From Pseudoalteromonas umbrosa (GTDB lineage Bacteria; Pseudomonadota; Gammaproteobacteria; Enterobacterales; Alteromonadaceae), in assembly GCF_030125375.1 (NCBI RefSeq), contig NZ_JASJUU010000005.1:1-64000 (forward strand): a stretch of 64,000 bases of DNA, given 5' to 3'. Of this stretch, positions 53,049 to 60,300 are shown one piece after another. How positions within the stretch are numbered: position 1 is the stretch's first letter; the number at the start of each line of letters is the position of its first letter. A program made the position numbers and the translations under genes. The notes under the pieces were generated by a model, which was not told the origin of the DNA, did no database searches, and saw nothing but the letters and a program-made list of their open reading frames with translations.

Positions 53049-54634
53049 TAGTCCACCTTTGGCGGTGTTGAGAAGGTGTGGTATGGTGCAGGTGATGCCA
53101 CTTGCCACTCCAGCCCTTCAGCACCATCCCATACTTTGTCTTCGGCAGGCTTTCCGCCAGCGACACACTTAAACACAACAGCTACAAAAAGTAATTGGGA
53201 TAATCCAAACGCAAATCCACCCACACTAATAATCGCGTTAAAATCAGCAAACTGCAGGGCGTAGTCAGGAATACGCCTTGGCATACCCGCTAAGCCGACA
53301 AAATGCATAGGAAAAAACAATACATTGACGCTCACCAGTGATAACCAAAAATGCCACTGTGCCAGAGTTTCACTGTACATATTACCTGTCCATTTTGGTA
53401 ACCAGTAATAAGCGGCTGCCATGATAGAAAATACTGCCCCTGTAACTAATACATAATGGAAGTGTGCCACTACAAAATAGGTATCATGATACTGAAAATC
53501 TGCTGGCGTTATCGCCAACATCAGCCCAGAAAACCCACCTAGTGTGAACAGGACAATAAAAGCGATGGCAAACATCATGGGGATCTCAAAACTTATCGAA
53601 CCTCGCCACATCGTTGCAACCCAATTAAAGACTTTTACCCCTGTTGGTACAGAAATGAGCATAGTCGCATACATGAAAAACAATTCGCCCGCTAATGGCA
53701 TACCCGTAGTAAACATATGATGCGCCCAGACGACAAAAGACAATAAAGCAATCGACGAGGTGGCGTAGACCATAGAAGCGTAACCAAACAGCTTCTTGCG
53801 TGAAAATGTCGGCACTATGGTGGAGATAATGCCAAATGCAGGCAGTATCATAATGTACACTTCAGGGTGTCCAAAGAACCAAAAAATATGTTGAAACATA
53901 ACGGGATCTCCACCACCCGCAGCATCAAAAAAGCTGGTTCCAAAATATTTATCGGTCAACACCATGGTCACAGCACCTGCCAAAACGGGCATCACCGCGA
54001 TAAGTAAAAAAGCAGTAATTAACCAAGTCCAAACAAATAACGGAAGTTTCATCCATGTCATGCCAGGCGCTCTCATATTCACTATGGTTACGATCACGTT
54101 GATTGCGCCCATAATAGAGCTGACCCCCATAATATGAACGGCGAAAACAAATAGCGCTGTGTTATCGTTACTATATGTGGTCGACAAAGGTGCATAGAAT
54201 GTCCAACCAAACGCAGGACCGCCTCCTTCCATGAACAGGGATGCCAGCAAGATCGCAAATGCAAAAGGTAAGATCCAAAAACTCCAGTTATTCATTCTTG
54301 GCAATGCCATATCTGGTGCTCCAATCATCATGGGGATCATCCAGTTGGCAAGGCCGGTAAAGGCGGGCATGACAGCACCAAACACCATGACTAATCCATG
54401 GACGGTTGTCATTTGATTGAAAAAATGGGGGTCGACAAGCTGCATTCCCGGCTGAAATAGCTCAGCACGGATAACCATGGCCATCGCGCCACCGGTAAGA
54501 AACATCAACAGAGAAAACAGTAAATACAATGACCCGATATCTTTGTGGTTAGTAGTAAAAAGCCATCGTTTTATACCCGAAGGTGCCCCATGATGATCAT
54601 GCGATGCAGCTTGCTCTTGCGCGGTAGTCGACAT
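53048..54634 (-). CDS. ctaD: Cytochrome c oxidase subunit I
   Basis: 528 residues, twelve helices. Conserved: the CuB/heme histidines in WFFGHPEVYI and YHDTYFVVAHFHYVL, and the K-channel region. Catalytic core of the aa3-type oxidase reducing O2 and pumping protons. Its start shares one base with the ctaC stop. Confidence 0.97.
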   Translation of the reverse strand: MSTTAQEQAASHDHHGAPSGIKRWLFTTNHKDIGSLYLLFSLLMFLTGGAMAMVIRAELFQPGMQLVDPHFFNQMTTVHGLVMVFGAVMPAFTGLANWMIPMMIGAPDMALPRMNNWSFWILPFAFAILLASLFMEGGGPAFGWTFYAPLSTTYSNDNTALFVFAVHIMGVSSIMGAINVIVTIVNMRAPGMTWMKLPLFVWTWLITAFLLIAVMPVLAGAVTMVLTDKYFGTSFFDAAGGGDPVMFQHIFWFFGHPEVYIMILPAFGIISTIVPTFSRKKLFGYASMVYATSSIALLSFVVWAHHMFTTGMPLAGELFFMYATMLISVPTGVKVFNWVATMWRGSISFEIPMMFAIAFIVLFTLGGFSGLMLAITPADFQYHDTYFVVAHFHYVLVTGAVFSIMAAAYYWLPKWTGNMYSETLAQWHFWLSLVSVNVLFFPMHFVGLAGMPRRIPDYALQFADFNAIISVGGFAFGLSQLLFVAVVFKCVAGGKPAEDKVWDGAEGLEWQVASPAPYHTFSTPPKVD

Positions 54635-55779
54635 TACTCTTTCTCCTTAGTCTCATCAATGAAGGCCTGTATTTGCCCAGGCTGTACTACCTCTTGGGTA
54701 TCATTTCCCCAGCTATTTCGCTTGTATGTGATCACACCTGCAATTTCAGTCAGCGTTAACTGCTTTCCAAATGCTTGCATTGCAGTACCGGGACGGCCAT
54801 TAACCAAGATATCAATATGCGCTTTGAGCTCACCATTTACGACAGGACTGCCCTTCATTGCAGGGAAAACGCCCGGTAAGCCTAGCCCTGTAGGCTGATG
54901 GCAAGCAGCACAGTATGCCATGTATACTTTTTCTCCTGTCGCCATCAACTCATCTTTAGAAAGCGTAGCGCCAACTGAAGCTGCTTCAGCTTGTTCTGCT
55001 TTAGCTTTAGCTTGCTTTGCATCTGCAAGCCATAAATCGAAATCATCGGGAGAGCGAGCTTCTACTACAACAGGCATAAAGCCATGGTCTTTACCGCAAA
55101 GCTCAGCACATTGTCCTCGATAAATTCCTGCTTCATTCACTCGGGTCCAAGCTTCGTTAATGAAACCTGGATTAGCATCTTTTTTCACGGCAAAGTCAGG
55201 CACCCACCAAGAGTGGATCACATCATCTGATGTCAGTAAAAACCGCACTTTTCGATCGGTTGGGATAACCAAAGGTTTATCAACTTCGAGTAAATAGTGC
55301 TCGTCTTTTTCTTGCAAATTAGCAATTTGATCTTTAGGTGTAGATAGAACGGAGAAAAAGTCCACATCATGGCCCATATATTCGTAATGCCACTTCCACT
55401 GAGATCCTGTTACCTTAATGGTCAAATCTGATTTACTTGTGTCTTCCATTGCAATCAAAGTTTTCGTGGCAGGAATAGCCATAACGACCAAAATCACAAA
55501 AGGAATGGCAGTCCATATAATCTCCACTTTGGTGCTTTCATGAAATTGGGCAGGCTTAGCGCCTTTGGACTTACGGTGATGTATTAGCGCCCAAAACATC
55601 ACTGAAAATACGATAACACCAATTACACAACAGATCAGAAAGATCGTCATATGTAGCTGGTAAACCTCATTACTGACATCCGTCACCCCTTGACGCATGT
55701 TGTAATCGCTGGCTGCTGCACTGAAGCTTGCCAGTAATGGGACAAAGATATGGAACAGCTTTAAATTCGCAAGATTCAT
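54634..55779 (-). CDS. ctaC: Cytochrome c oxidase subunit II with fused cytochrome c domain
   Basis: 381 residues. Signal sequence, two helices (about 42-65 and 90-108), CuA cupredoxin domain with ligands H189, C224, C228, H232 and M235, and a C-terminal cytochrome c domain with CAACH (290-294) and the axial Met at about 334. The fusion makes this a caa3-type oxidase. An Ala/Lys/Glu-rich linker (about 251-270) joins the parts. First gene of the operon. Confidence 0.97.
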   Translation of the reverse strand: MNLANLKLFHIFVPLLASFSAAASDYNMRQGVTDVSNEVYQLHMTIFLICCVIGVIVFSVMFWALIHHRKSKGAKPAQFHESTKVEIIWTAIPFVILVVMAIPATKTLIAMEDTSKSDLTIKVTGSQWKWHYEYMGHDVDFFSVLSTPKDQIANLQEKDEHYLLEVDKPLVIPTDRKVRFLLTSDDVIHSWWVPDFAVKKDANPGFINEAWTRVNEAGIYRGQCAELCGKDHGFMPVVVEARSPDDFDLWLADAKQAKAKAEQAEAASVGATLSKDELMATGEKVYMAYCAACHQPTGLGLPGVFPAMKGSPVVNGELKAHIDILVNGRPGTAMQAFGKQLTLTEIAGVITYKRNSWGNDTQEVVQPGQIQAFIDETKEKE

Positions 55780-56063
55780 GTGACGTCTCCGATCCCTTAT
55801 AATTTTAATCTTGAAGGGGTTTTTATTATTGGATGACTGTCAATAGGCGTTGTTGCCTAAACTGCATGACTTCTTTAACGATTAGTAAAGAAACAACCAG
55901 CTTGCAAGTTTTGTCTCTCGAATTGTCATATCAAGTTTGAGCATTTACTTTATGGTGAGTAGAAAGGTAAAGATATTGAAAAAGAGTGCAGATAGAGTCT
56001 GGAAAAATAAAATAAAACAATTAAAAACAGGCGGATAATAATAGGTTTTCGTCTAATCTAGAA
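55780..56063. other. Intergenic region upstream of ctaC
   Basis: Almost 300 bases with no convincing coding frame between ctaC and a hairpin. It must contain the promoter of the oxidase operon on the minus strand, but I cannot assign boxes with confidence. Confidence 0.4.
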
Positions 56064-56086
56064 GGCAACATAATTCATATGTTGCC
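56064..56086 (-). terminator. Hairpin after peptide gene A
   Basis: GGCAACATA (56064-56072) and TATGTTGCC (56078-56086) pair perfectly with a 5-base loop. It lies 25 bases beyond the stop of peptide gene A. The U-run is weak. Confidence 0.5.
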
Positions 56087-56110
56087 CAATCAAACTGCAA
56101 TATGACTAAA

Positions 56111-56308
56111 TTAGCAAGTTTGACTTCCTGTTTGGTGATCTGTGCCTGTGATAACACATCTGTCTACAGTACGTCTTGCGGTGTTGCAGCCAAAAGTATC
56201 GTAATCATAAAAGCCAGCACCACCGACTTTTGGAGTCACATCTCGAGCAATTGATTGGCTATTTTTCGTCAACGATTTTAGTTTTGATTTTTTAAGCGTT
56301 ATATTCAT
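56111..56308 (-). CDS. Putative leader-processed peptide precursor A (CVITGT family)
   Basis: 65 residues. Leader MNITLKKSKLKSLTKNSQSIARDVTPKV, then GG at 29-30 and a core with cysteines at 41, 51 and 65 and RCVITGT (50-56). The ATG follows AAAAGGA. Leader and C-terminal C-x-I-T-x-T are shared with three neighbouring copies. The layout is that of a peptide cleaved after a double glycine by an exporter with C39 peptidase; none is seen here. Cargo function unknown (bacteriocin or signal are possibilities). Confidence 0.75.
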   Translation of the reverse strand: MNITLKKSKLKSLTKNSQSIARDVTPKVGGAGFYDYDTFGCNTARRTVDRCVITGTDHQTGSQTC

Positions 56309-56667
56309 TTTTATTCCTTTTAAAATTATGCAATTAATTGCAAATACAAACTAACAAAAAAGAAAAACCATATCAACAAGAAAACCAACAAAAAACACCA
56401 TTTAAAATAAAGACTTAAAGCATTTATAATTATTAAAAAATTCTTTTTATTACAATTAAATGTAACTAAAAATAATTGACTGAGCCAGATGTAAGAAATG
56501 AAAACGTTAAGACTAGAAAAAGAAGAATAACTCAAGTAAAAAAACTAAGGCGAAAACACTATAGATGGCAGCAGCAAATACAACGCTACTGCCAACAAGA
56601 TTGAAGTCACAATAGCAACATCTCGTGTTTTATACCTACAAGCTTAATCGCGTATCGTGTCTGTAGT
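56309..56667 (-). other. AT-rich region between peptide genes A and B
   Basis: About 360 bases, strongly A-biased on the plus strand, so T-rich on the coding strand. It carries the ribosome-binding site and presumably the promoter of gene A. A 69-codon hydrophobic frame here begins with TTG without a ribosome-binding site and is explained by T-rich composition. Confidence 0.45.
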
Positions 56668-56877
56668 TTAAGCTGTTCCTGTAATCACACACATTTGTCC
56701 ATTTTCAGGAAAAGTGTGACAGTCCGTAGAGTCATTGTGGCAATCCATTGTGTTTGGTAAGCATCTATCCGTTACATAGCTACTACCGCCAGCTATATTT
56801 GGCGTCATATTATCAGCAATTGAGCTACTACTTTTGGTAAGTGATTTTAGCTTGGTTTTTTTTAGCTTCATATTCAT
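56668..56877 (-). CDS. Putative leader-processed peptide precursor B (CVITGT family)
   Basis: 69 residues. Leader MNMKLKKTKLKSLTKSSSSIADNMTPNIA, then GG at 30-31 and a core with cysteines at 39, 46, 53 and 63, ending MCVITGTA. The ATG at 56877 has a strong AAGGAG 7 bases upstream. The reading frame is open further upstream, but that part is the C-terminal end of decayed copy C, which has lost its stop. Same family as A and D. Confidence 0.75.
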   Translation of the reverse strand: MNMKLKKTKLKSLTKSSSSIADNMTPNIAGGSSYVTDRCLPNTMDCHNDSTDCHTFPENGQMCVITGTA

Positions 56878-56946
56878 AGTGTTACTCCTTCTTCTCAGTA
56901 AAAATTTATATAGCTGCTTTACTGTCATCGCAAGTACAGTAAAGCC

Positions 56947-57127
56947 TGTGCCTGTAATGACACAAAATTGATATTGGTTAGTGCCGTCTTGCAGCTGTGT
57001 CAGGCAATCGCCTGTAAATAACATAGCTTCAGCCGCCAGCAATCGTTGGCGTCACTTTTTACCCTATTGAACGACTATTTTTAGTTAACGACTTCAATTT
57101 TGTTATTTCTGATTTATATATTCTCAT
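56947..57127 (-). pseudogene. Decayed peptide precursor C (CVITGT family)
   Basis: Translation from the ATG at 57127 gives KLKSLTKNSRSIG, a TAA stop (codon 23), KVTPTIAGG, a TGA stop (codon 33), then SYV. The core continues one frame over as TGDCLTQLQDG to FCVITGTG. So the copy has two stops and a frameshift but still aligns with B along its length. The position equivalent to the start in copy A reads AGA; the only ATG touches the ribosome-binding site. It has no stop at the normal end, so the open frame runs on into gene B. Confidence 0.75.
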
Positions 57128-57531
57128 TCCTTTTATAGGACCAAAATTAACGTATCCAGAAAAAAACCAAAAATCAACAGCTAAAAAACAAGAAATAAAA
57201 TGGGAAAAAAAATTAACATTAAGCACATGCACTTACGAATAAAAAAATAGAAAAAGAAACAAAACAAATTTCAAAATTGAAAACACAATCAACATGTAAA
57301 AACAGAAGCATTAGAAACCAAAAACACTTTACGCTTAATAGAAATAACCAAAGAAGAGCTCAACTTCAAAAAAACATTCATTAAATAGCAAAAAGACAAA
57401 ACATAAAAATTAAGAGCAGGATTTAATTAAGGGGAATTTATAAAAAAGATAATAACGACATTTAAGATTATACAGCAATAGAAGTAAAAATATTACAGCC
57501 CAGAGAGTACCGAGCTATAAAAGATATAACC
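57128..57531 (-). other. AT-rich intergenic region between copies C and D
   Basis: About 400 bases, very A-rich on the plus strand. I see no coding frame and no repeat. It should contain the promoter region for copy C and perhaps B. Confidence 0.4.
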
Positions 57532-57554
57532 AGTGAGCAAACAAGTTGCTCACT
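57532..57554. terminator. Hairpin after peptide gene D
   Basis: AGTGAGCAA (57532-57540) and TTGCTCACT (57546-57554) pair perfectly with a 5-base loop, 10 bases past the D stop. A T-run (TTTTTT) lies on the plus-strand side, not on the D side. Confidence 0.5.
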
Positions 57555-57563
57555 AATAATTTT

Positions 57564-57779
57564 TTAATAAAGTGAAGTATCTGTAATATTACATGCCATA
57601 CTTAGCTCTGGTGCTGTGTGACATAGAGCCATTTCACAAATAGTAGGCTGCGTTGGCTCATAACTACCACCACCAAGGCGACTGCTACCGCCAGCTATAT
57701 GAGGGGTCATACCTTTACCAATTGAGTTATGGTTTTTAGTTAACGACTTAAGCTTTGTTGCTTTTATTTTAATATTAAT
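57564..57779 (-). CDS. Putative peptide precursor D with ATT start (CxITxT family)
   Basis: 71 codons before TAA. The frame reads INIKIKATKLKSLTKNHNSIGKG, MTPHIA, GG (30-31), a Gly-rich stretch, and a core with cysteines at 48, 53 and 63, ending ACNITDTSLY. It aligns with A and B from residue 1, but the start codon is ATT where A and B have ATG. An AGGAA site lies at proper spacing. ATT starts are rare (E. coli infC and pcnB); otherwise the gene is silenced. The next in-frame ATG (codon 24) would remove the leader. Confidence 0.55.
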   Translation of the reverse strand: MNIKIKATKLKSLTKNHNSIGKGMTPHIAGGSSRLGGGSYEPTQPTICEMALCHTAPELSMACNITDTSLY

Positions 57780-57915
57780 TGTTTATTCCTATTTTTTATA
57801 ATACCCAATTTAAAAGCCCCCATTTAAAAATCCACAATCAAATAGGCCTTATAATAAAAAATCTTTAACAATAATAAATTAGACAAAAAACCATTTAAAA
57901 AACAATGCATTTCTT

Positions 57916-59145
57916 CTAACCATTTTCTGATTGAAATACAGCTAAAAGGTGTGTCGCAATCAATTTCATGGTCTGCTCGTCTTCTTCGTGGCCAGTTGTT
58001 ACTATCATTAAATCTAATTCATCTATCAAAACAATATATTGCCCTCCACCACCCTGTGCAGAGCGAGTCAGATAGCGCTTATCACCGATCTGCATTTCGG
58101 CTTGCCACCAGTAATAGCCATAACTTGGCATCTTCACTTTATCTCCTGTAAAGAAGATGTCGCTTCCATTAAGTGTCACTATTTTGTTGGTTGCTTTAGC
58201 CAAATACTTTTTGGGGATCAATTGCTCCCCCTGCCACTGTCCGCCAGACTTAACTAACAAACCTAGCTTAACCATATCCCTCGATGTTAACGCTGAGCCA
58301 TATGCCCCAATAGGCAGACCGCCAACCTCGTCTCGCCATTGATAATTAAAAACCCCTAATTTATTAAACAGCTCCTGTTCGATAAATGCTTTTGCGCCAC
58401 TGGGCACCAGCTTATTGAGCACAAGCATTACAAACGCAGGATCTTCGCTTTGGTAATTAAAATTTTGCTTTGAGGGTTCAATTGGTAATGAAGATGACAA
58501 CAGTGCTTGCAACTGAGCTTGAGTGCTTTTTTGCCCCAACTTTGTGCGTAACGCCGCATATAATTCGTGTTTAATGCGTAACCCTGATTGCATTGTTAAA
58601 GCTTGATGCAAGGTAATGCTCTGAGCACCTGGAGAAAACGCCTCAGAATTCAAGTCATTGAAAAACGATACAATGGGCTTATCCAAGTCCGCCATTGTTA
58701 AATGACCAAGAGCAATAGCGCGGCCCAGAGCTAAACTCAGTATAGCTTTAGTAACAGAGGCTTGAGGATGGGGGTTATCAATTCGCCCACGTAAATAATA
58801 CGACTCAAAAATAAGTGTATCTCCTTTTACGAGCAGCAAACTATCATACTTTCCGAGCTTTTGAGTGCTCACCTCCATGGCCAATTTATTCAGCATGGCC
58901 TTATCCGCTTTTACATGATCAAAATTGCCAACTCGAATGCCATCGCTTAACGTTTCTGGCGTAAAATCGATATAAGGTACTTCGAGATTAGCTAGCTCCG
59001 AATGCGCTAACTTACTCTCTGCGGCTGTCACCTTTGGCGCTACGGGTATGCTCGCAATTGCCGACACACTTACGACGCTCAGAACAGATATATAAATCAA
59101 TAGGATCTGCTTTTTTTTAATCCATTTAATGCAAAATAATGCCAT
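57916..59145 (-). CDS. Serine hydrolase, class C beta-lactamase family
   Basis: 409 residues with an N-terminal membrane or signal segment (about 13-32). The nucleophile motif is S-x-x-K in QASVTKAIL; a helical region TLHQALTMQSGLRI and the KTG-like region RSAQGGGGQY follow. Members of this family include esterases and peptidases as well as lactamases, so the substrate is not known. ATG 59145 follows GGGGA; an ATG 12 bases upstream is possible. Downstream of the esterase gene by about 45 bases, likely one operon. Confidence 0.83.
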   Translation of the reverse strand: MALFCIKWIKKKQILLIYISVLSVVSVSAIASIPVAPKVTAAESKLAHSELANLEVPYIDFTPETLSDGIRVGNFDHVKADKAMLNKLAMEVSTQKLGKYDSLLLVKGDTLIFESYYLRGRIDNPHPQASVTKAILSLALGRAIALGHLTMADLDKPIVSFFNDLNSEAFSPGAQSITLHQALTMQSGLRIKHELYAALRTKLGQKSTQAQLQALLSSSLPIEPSKQNFNYQSEDPAFVMLVLNKLVPSGAKAFIEQELFNKLGVFNYQWRDEVGGLPIGAYGSALTSRDMVKLGLLVKSGGQWQGEQLIPKKYLAKATNKIVTLNGSDIFFTGDKVKMPSYGYYWWQAEMQIGDKRYLTRSAQGGGGQYIVLIDELDLMIVTTGHEEDEQTMKLIATHLLAVFQSENG

Positions 59146-59190
59146 GTTTTTCCCCATATACTTCAGTGCTCTCTATCCAAAAACAGTTAT

Positions 59191-60024
59191 TTATAGATTC
59201 GACAACCATGACACGCCACGCGCAACCGTCATGGGTACCGCTTGTGAGTGGTCCCCCTCCATGACTTCATGGGTTAAAAACAACTTGCTCTGCGAGTGGG
59301 TATTTAATTTAGCAAGCAATCGATCAACATGTATTTGTAGGCTTGCTTCTTGGTCGCCATAAGAGATAAACACATTGGCGTTAAGTTGTTTCTGCTTACT
59401 CAATAATTCACTTAAATACTCCACGCTGCCACCTAAAGCAGGACTACCTAAGATGTAGTGATTAAATGTATCTGGCTGTGTGACCAAAGCATACAGTCCA
59501 AATTGCCCACCTAATGAATAGCCAAAATAAGCACGTTGATCTGGTTTGGTTCTATACAGCGAATCAACCCGCTTGATGACGTCCTCGCGAATGAAAGCTA
59601 AATGTTTTTCCGCTTGACCAAAGTGATACTTGGCTTGACGAGCCTTATCCGTTGATGGAGTCACTGTATAGTCTCGAAACCGGCTGGCATAAGGGGCTGT
59701 AGTCTGACCGTCAACCTTAGGCATGTCTTTTTGCCAAGAAATCCCCACTAAGATCACATCATCCATTAAAAATGTCGTTGCTGCAGACAACAAATCGAGT
59801 TGCCATACTGCATCAGTGAAATACACCACAGGGTAACGATGTTTTGAGTCTTTGCCATAGTCCTCAGGCAACTTGACCAATAGTTCATATTGTCCACCAT
59901 TCACTGAATTGGTGATTGGTACCACTTGCGTTCTTGGCATGGCATACGCCTCAAACTCCATTGCTTGCAAACTCCACAACGGCAGCATCATACATATCAA
60001 TGTCTGTACAAATTTTTTCATCAT
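59191..60024 (-). CDS. Putative secreted esterase, alpha/beta hydrolase (COG2819 type)
   Basis: 277 residues with signal peptide (MMKKFVQTLICMMLPLWSLQA). Nucleophile in FGYSLGGQFGLYAL; N-terminal KLPEDYGKDSKHRYPVVYFTDA resembles the siderophore-esterase and esterase-D group (IroE/Fes-like). The catalytic His is probably in EGDHSQAVP. Periplasmic or secreted. Shares the direction of the serine hydrolase and is divergent from the CadC-like regulator. Confidence 0.85.
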   Translation of the reverse strand: MMKKFVQTLICMMLPLWSLQAMEFEAYAMPRTQVVPITNSVNGGQYELLVKLPEDYGKDSKHRYPVVYFTDAVWQLDLLSAATTFLMDDVILVGISWQKDMPKVDGQTTAPYASRFRDYTVTPSTDKARQAKYHFGQAEKHLAFIREDVIKRVDSLYRTKPDQRAYFGYSLGGQFGLYALVTQPDTFNHYILGSPALGGSVEYLSELLSKQKQLNANVFISYGDQEASLQIHVDRLLAKLNTHSQSKLFLTHEVMEGDHSQAVPMTVARGVSWLSNL

Positions 60025-60300
60025 TCTTCCTCGTTATTTAGATGCGACAAACTAGGCTAAACAACTAATTTATTGCTTACTCGCCTACATGTTATTGGTT
60101 GACTAGGAAAACAGGTTAGCGCATTCAGAATGAGGGGCTTGATGTTTTGCTGACGTCACATTGACTTTGCAATGAAAAATAAAATAGCAAATAATTCAGG
60201 TGGTTATAATTTGATATTTCGCAATCTAATACGTATGTTAACCTTATTTTATACGTACTAAAATAATCACACTCACTGCCAACGAACAGTAGGAAGGGCT

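Noticed and set aside
56326..56535. 69-codon hydrophobic frame upstream of peptide gene A
   Set aside because: TTG start, no ribosome-binding site, and Phe/Leu/Ile content fully explained by the T-rich strand.
56878..57042. Upstream extension of peptide B giving a 124-residue protein
   Set aside because: This part is the C-terminal end of decayed copy C running on without a stop; gene B has its own ATG and a strong AAGGAG site.
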